A stretch of DNA of 64,000 bases from Paenibacillus sp. MSJ-34 (GTDB taxonomy: Bacteria > Bacillota > Bacilli > Paenibacillales > Paenibacillaceae). The stretch spans positions 1 through 64,000 of the forward strand of contig NZ_JAHLPR010000042.1 of the NCBI RefSeq assembly GCF_018918005.1, written 5' to 3'. Position 1 is the first letter of the stretch. The number at the start of each line of letters is the position of its first letter. Position numbers and translations under genes: made by a program. Below are positions 62,568 to 64,000 of this stretch, piece after piece. The notes under the pieces are model-generated. The model searched no databases. It saw nothing but the letters and a program-made list of their open reading frames with translations, and had not been told where the DNA came from.

Positions 62568-64000
62568 TTACGATTGCTTTCGAATTTCTTGCATATTATT
62601 ACGCTGCGCTTCGGCCGCACGGAATTCATTCGGCGTAAGCCCGGTGCTTTTCTTGAATAGTTTGGAGAAATAACTCGGATTATCATATCCCACCATATAG
62701 GCGATCTCGTAGCTCTTCAGGTCGGTCGCGCTTAACAATTCTTTCGATTTATTTAGGCGAACATCCGTTAAATACGCCCATAAGTTTTGCCCGGTTTCCC
62801 GTTTGAACAAATAACTGAAATAATTTTTACTGACTGCGAGACGGTTGCATATTTCCTCCAAAGACAAATTTCGATCGTAATGGTCATGTAAATATTGAAT
62901 CCCCGCTTCCACTAAAGCGCTGTATTTAGGCCTGTCCGCATTCGGATTTTCCGAGATCGCAAACAGCAATCGCTTCATAAATCCGCTCATCTCTTCTGCT
63001 TTCGTGATTTGAGATATATCTTTATAGCTTATATTGAGAATATATCGCGTATCCGGCGTGAGCTTATTCTCGGCAATAAGTTTGTCGCGAACCGCAGAGA
63101 CGGCGTTGTAGCAAAATTCAAAGAAAAGATGGAGCGAAGCGGGATCCGCTTTGCAAGACATAAGCAGCACTTCGTCCACAATCTGCGCCGCTTGCCGGAT
63201 ATCGTTACGTTGTAAAGCAGCCATCATATTTTGGGTAAACGGCAATAATTCCATCTGTTCAAATCGGGTTTCCTCGCAGTTATACCCGTATCCCAATATT
63301 CGTTCCTCCCCAATATAAAAACTGTAGCGGCTCAAATGACGCAAGCGATCGAATAGACGCGGCAATTCGTTGATCCCGCTTCCGAGTTGGCTGAAACAAA
63401 CATAAACCTCCATCCGAATCTCTTCGGCGAAGAAAGAAACCATCTGTTCGGCGCAAAGCGGCAGCCGGCTGGAATCGCATCCGGAGAGTATGGCGGTCCA
63501 GACGTATTCCTCATAATCGAAAAGCGTGCTTATGCCGAATCGATTCATAACGGCAGCCATGCGTTCCATGATAAAACCCATCTGCGCATCCAATTGAACA
63601 CTGTTTTCGATGTAATCATTGATGGAATGATCGCTAAGAACAAAGCTGAACAGGGCATAGGAATTAAGATCGATGTCCAGATTGACGGCGCTTTTGGCAG
63701 CTGCCAGAGGGTTGGTTCCTGTGCTCATATAACGGTACAATACTTGTTTTTCGTGCTGAATCCGATTTTTTGCCGCATTTTTTTCAGCCGCTTTTTTATC
63801 GCTGATTTTCGTTGCAATTTTTTGCAATGTACGTTCCAATTCGAACTCGTCTACAGGCTTTAAAATATAGTTCGAGCAACCAAGCTCAATCGCTTTTTTA
63901 ACATAATCGAAATCGGCATAGGCGCTAATTAAGATAAACTCGGTCTCGGGATTCACTTCTCTTATTTTTCTTATAAAATCCAGGCCATTCAATTGAGGCA
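62568..64000 (-). CDS. YesN-type AraC response regulator, 5' end outside the window
   Basis: Partial gene: the open frame runs through the window edge with PQLNGLDFIRKIREVN, so the first part of the receiver (including the phosphoacceptor Asp) is missing. Visible: end of the receiver (LISAYADFDYVKKAIELG, NYILKPVDEFELERTL), a middle helical region of about 300 residues, and a C-terminal AraC helix-turn-helix pair (SLEEICNRLAVSKNYFSYLF and YEIAYMVGYDNPSYFSKLFK). It likely activates the downstream ABC transporter on signal from a YesM-type kinase beyond the edge. Confidence 0.92.
   Translation of the reverse strand, partial: PQLNGLDFIRKIREVNPETEFILISAYADFDYVKKAIELGCSNYILKPVDEFELERTLQKIATKISDKKAAEKNAAKNRIQHEKQVLYRYMSTGTNPLAAAKSAVNLDIDLNSYALFSFVLSDHSINDYIENSVQLDAQMGFIMERMAAVMNRFGISTLFDYEEYVWTAILSGCDSSRLPLCAEQMVSFFAEEIRMEVYVCFSQLGSGINELPRLFDRLRHLSRYSFYIGEERILGYGYNCEETRFEQMELLPFTQNMMAALQRNDIRQAAQIVDEVLLMSCKADPASLHLFFEFCYNAVSAVRDKLIAENKLTPDTRYILNISYKDISQITKAEEMSGFMKRLLFAISENPNADRPKYSALVEAGIQYLHDHYDRNLSLEEICNRLAVSKNYFSYLFKRETGQNLWAYLTDVRLNKSKELLSATDLKSYEIAYMVGYDNPSYFSKLFKKSTGLTPNEFRAAEAQRNNMQEIRKQS

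Overview
The window looks like a chromosomal segment of a Gram-positive, spore-former-type Paenibacillaceae (Paenibacillus/Cohnella-like). The evidence is about 50% GC, strong GGAGG ribosome-binding sites, several S-layer (SLH) proteins, YesN-type AraC response regulators, abundant LacI regulators with sugar ABC transporters, a CIRCE heat-shock operator, the futalosine menaquinone route and cre-like catabolite sites. No rRNA, tRNA, insertion sequence, phage or CRISPR was seen.

Layout. 0.1-5.7 kb: aldo/keto reductase, FrnE-type thiol oxidoreductase, secreted DUF5050 protein, a sugar-efflux-type MFS and an EamA permease. 5.7-15.3 kb: a minus-strand operon for amino-sugar use (LacI regulator, lipoprotein SBP, two permeases, AGE epimerase, neutral-ceramidase-like hydrolase, SIS protein, NagB-like, NagA). 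15.3-19.9 kb: repeat-rich intergenic DNA, GPH symporter and ribokinase, more repeats. 19.9-27.9 kb: M29 aminopeptidase, a signalling trio (hybrid kinase, CheR, receiver-PAS kinase), and a DUF2087/GIY-YIG pair. 27.9-38.5 kb: two large SLH surface proteins around a Gfo/Idh/MocA oxidoreductase. 38.6-47.4 kb: mqnB-mqnD, VOC protein, DinB protein with a probable ATT start, YpsA-like protein, ABC-F protein with an attenuator leader, TetR with a serine hydrolase, SEC-C protein. 47.6-53.3 kb: CIRCE-controlled htpG, then a LacI/GH4/PfkB sugar operon. 54-64 kb: macrolide-phosphotransferase-like gene with a leader peptide and attenuator, a 1257-aa SLH protein, a second sugar ABC transporter, and a YesN-type regulator cut by the window edge.

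Most interesting signal. Seven intergenic elements, each about 185 bp, share one architecture. Each has four short units of 19-23 bp with start-to-start spacing close to 52, 63 and 52 bp, so the layout is symmetric and near whole helical turns. The spacing is kept although four unrelated unit sequences are used: ATGTTGTA/TACAACAT at 3.3, 19.6 and 53.9 kb; CATTGGA/TCCAATG at 35.0 and 53.5 kb; CTAACGAAACT-type at 15.9 kb; TAACTGCA-type at 16.3 kb. In the last two, units 1-2 and units 3-4 are inverted relative to each other. I do not recognise this as a described repeat class. Two independent antibiotic-type attenuators (ABC-F and mph-like genes), each with a short leader peptide whose codons pair with downstream RNA, are the second notable theme.
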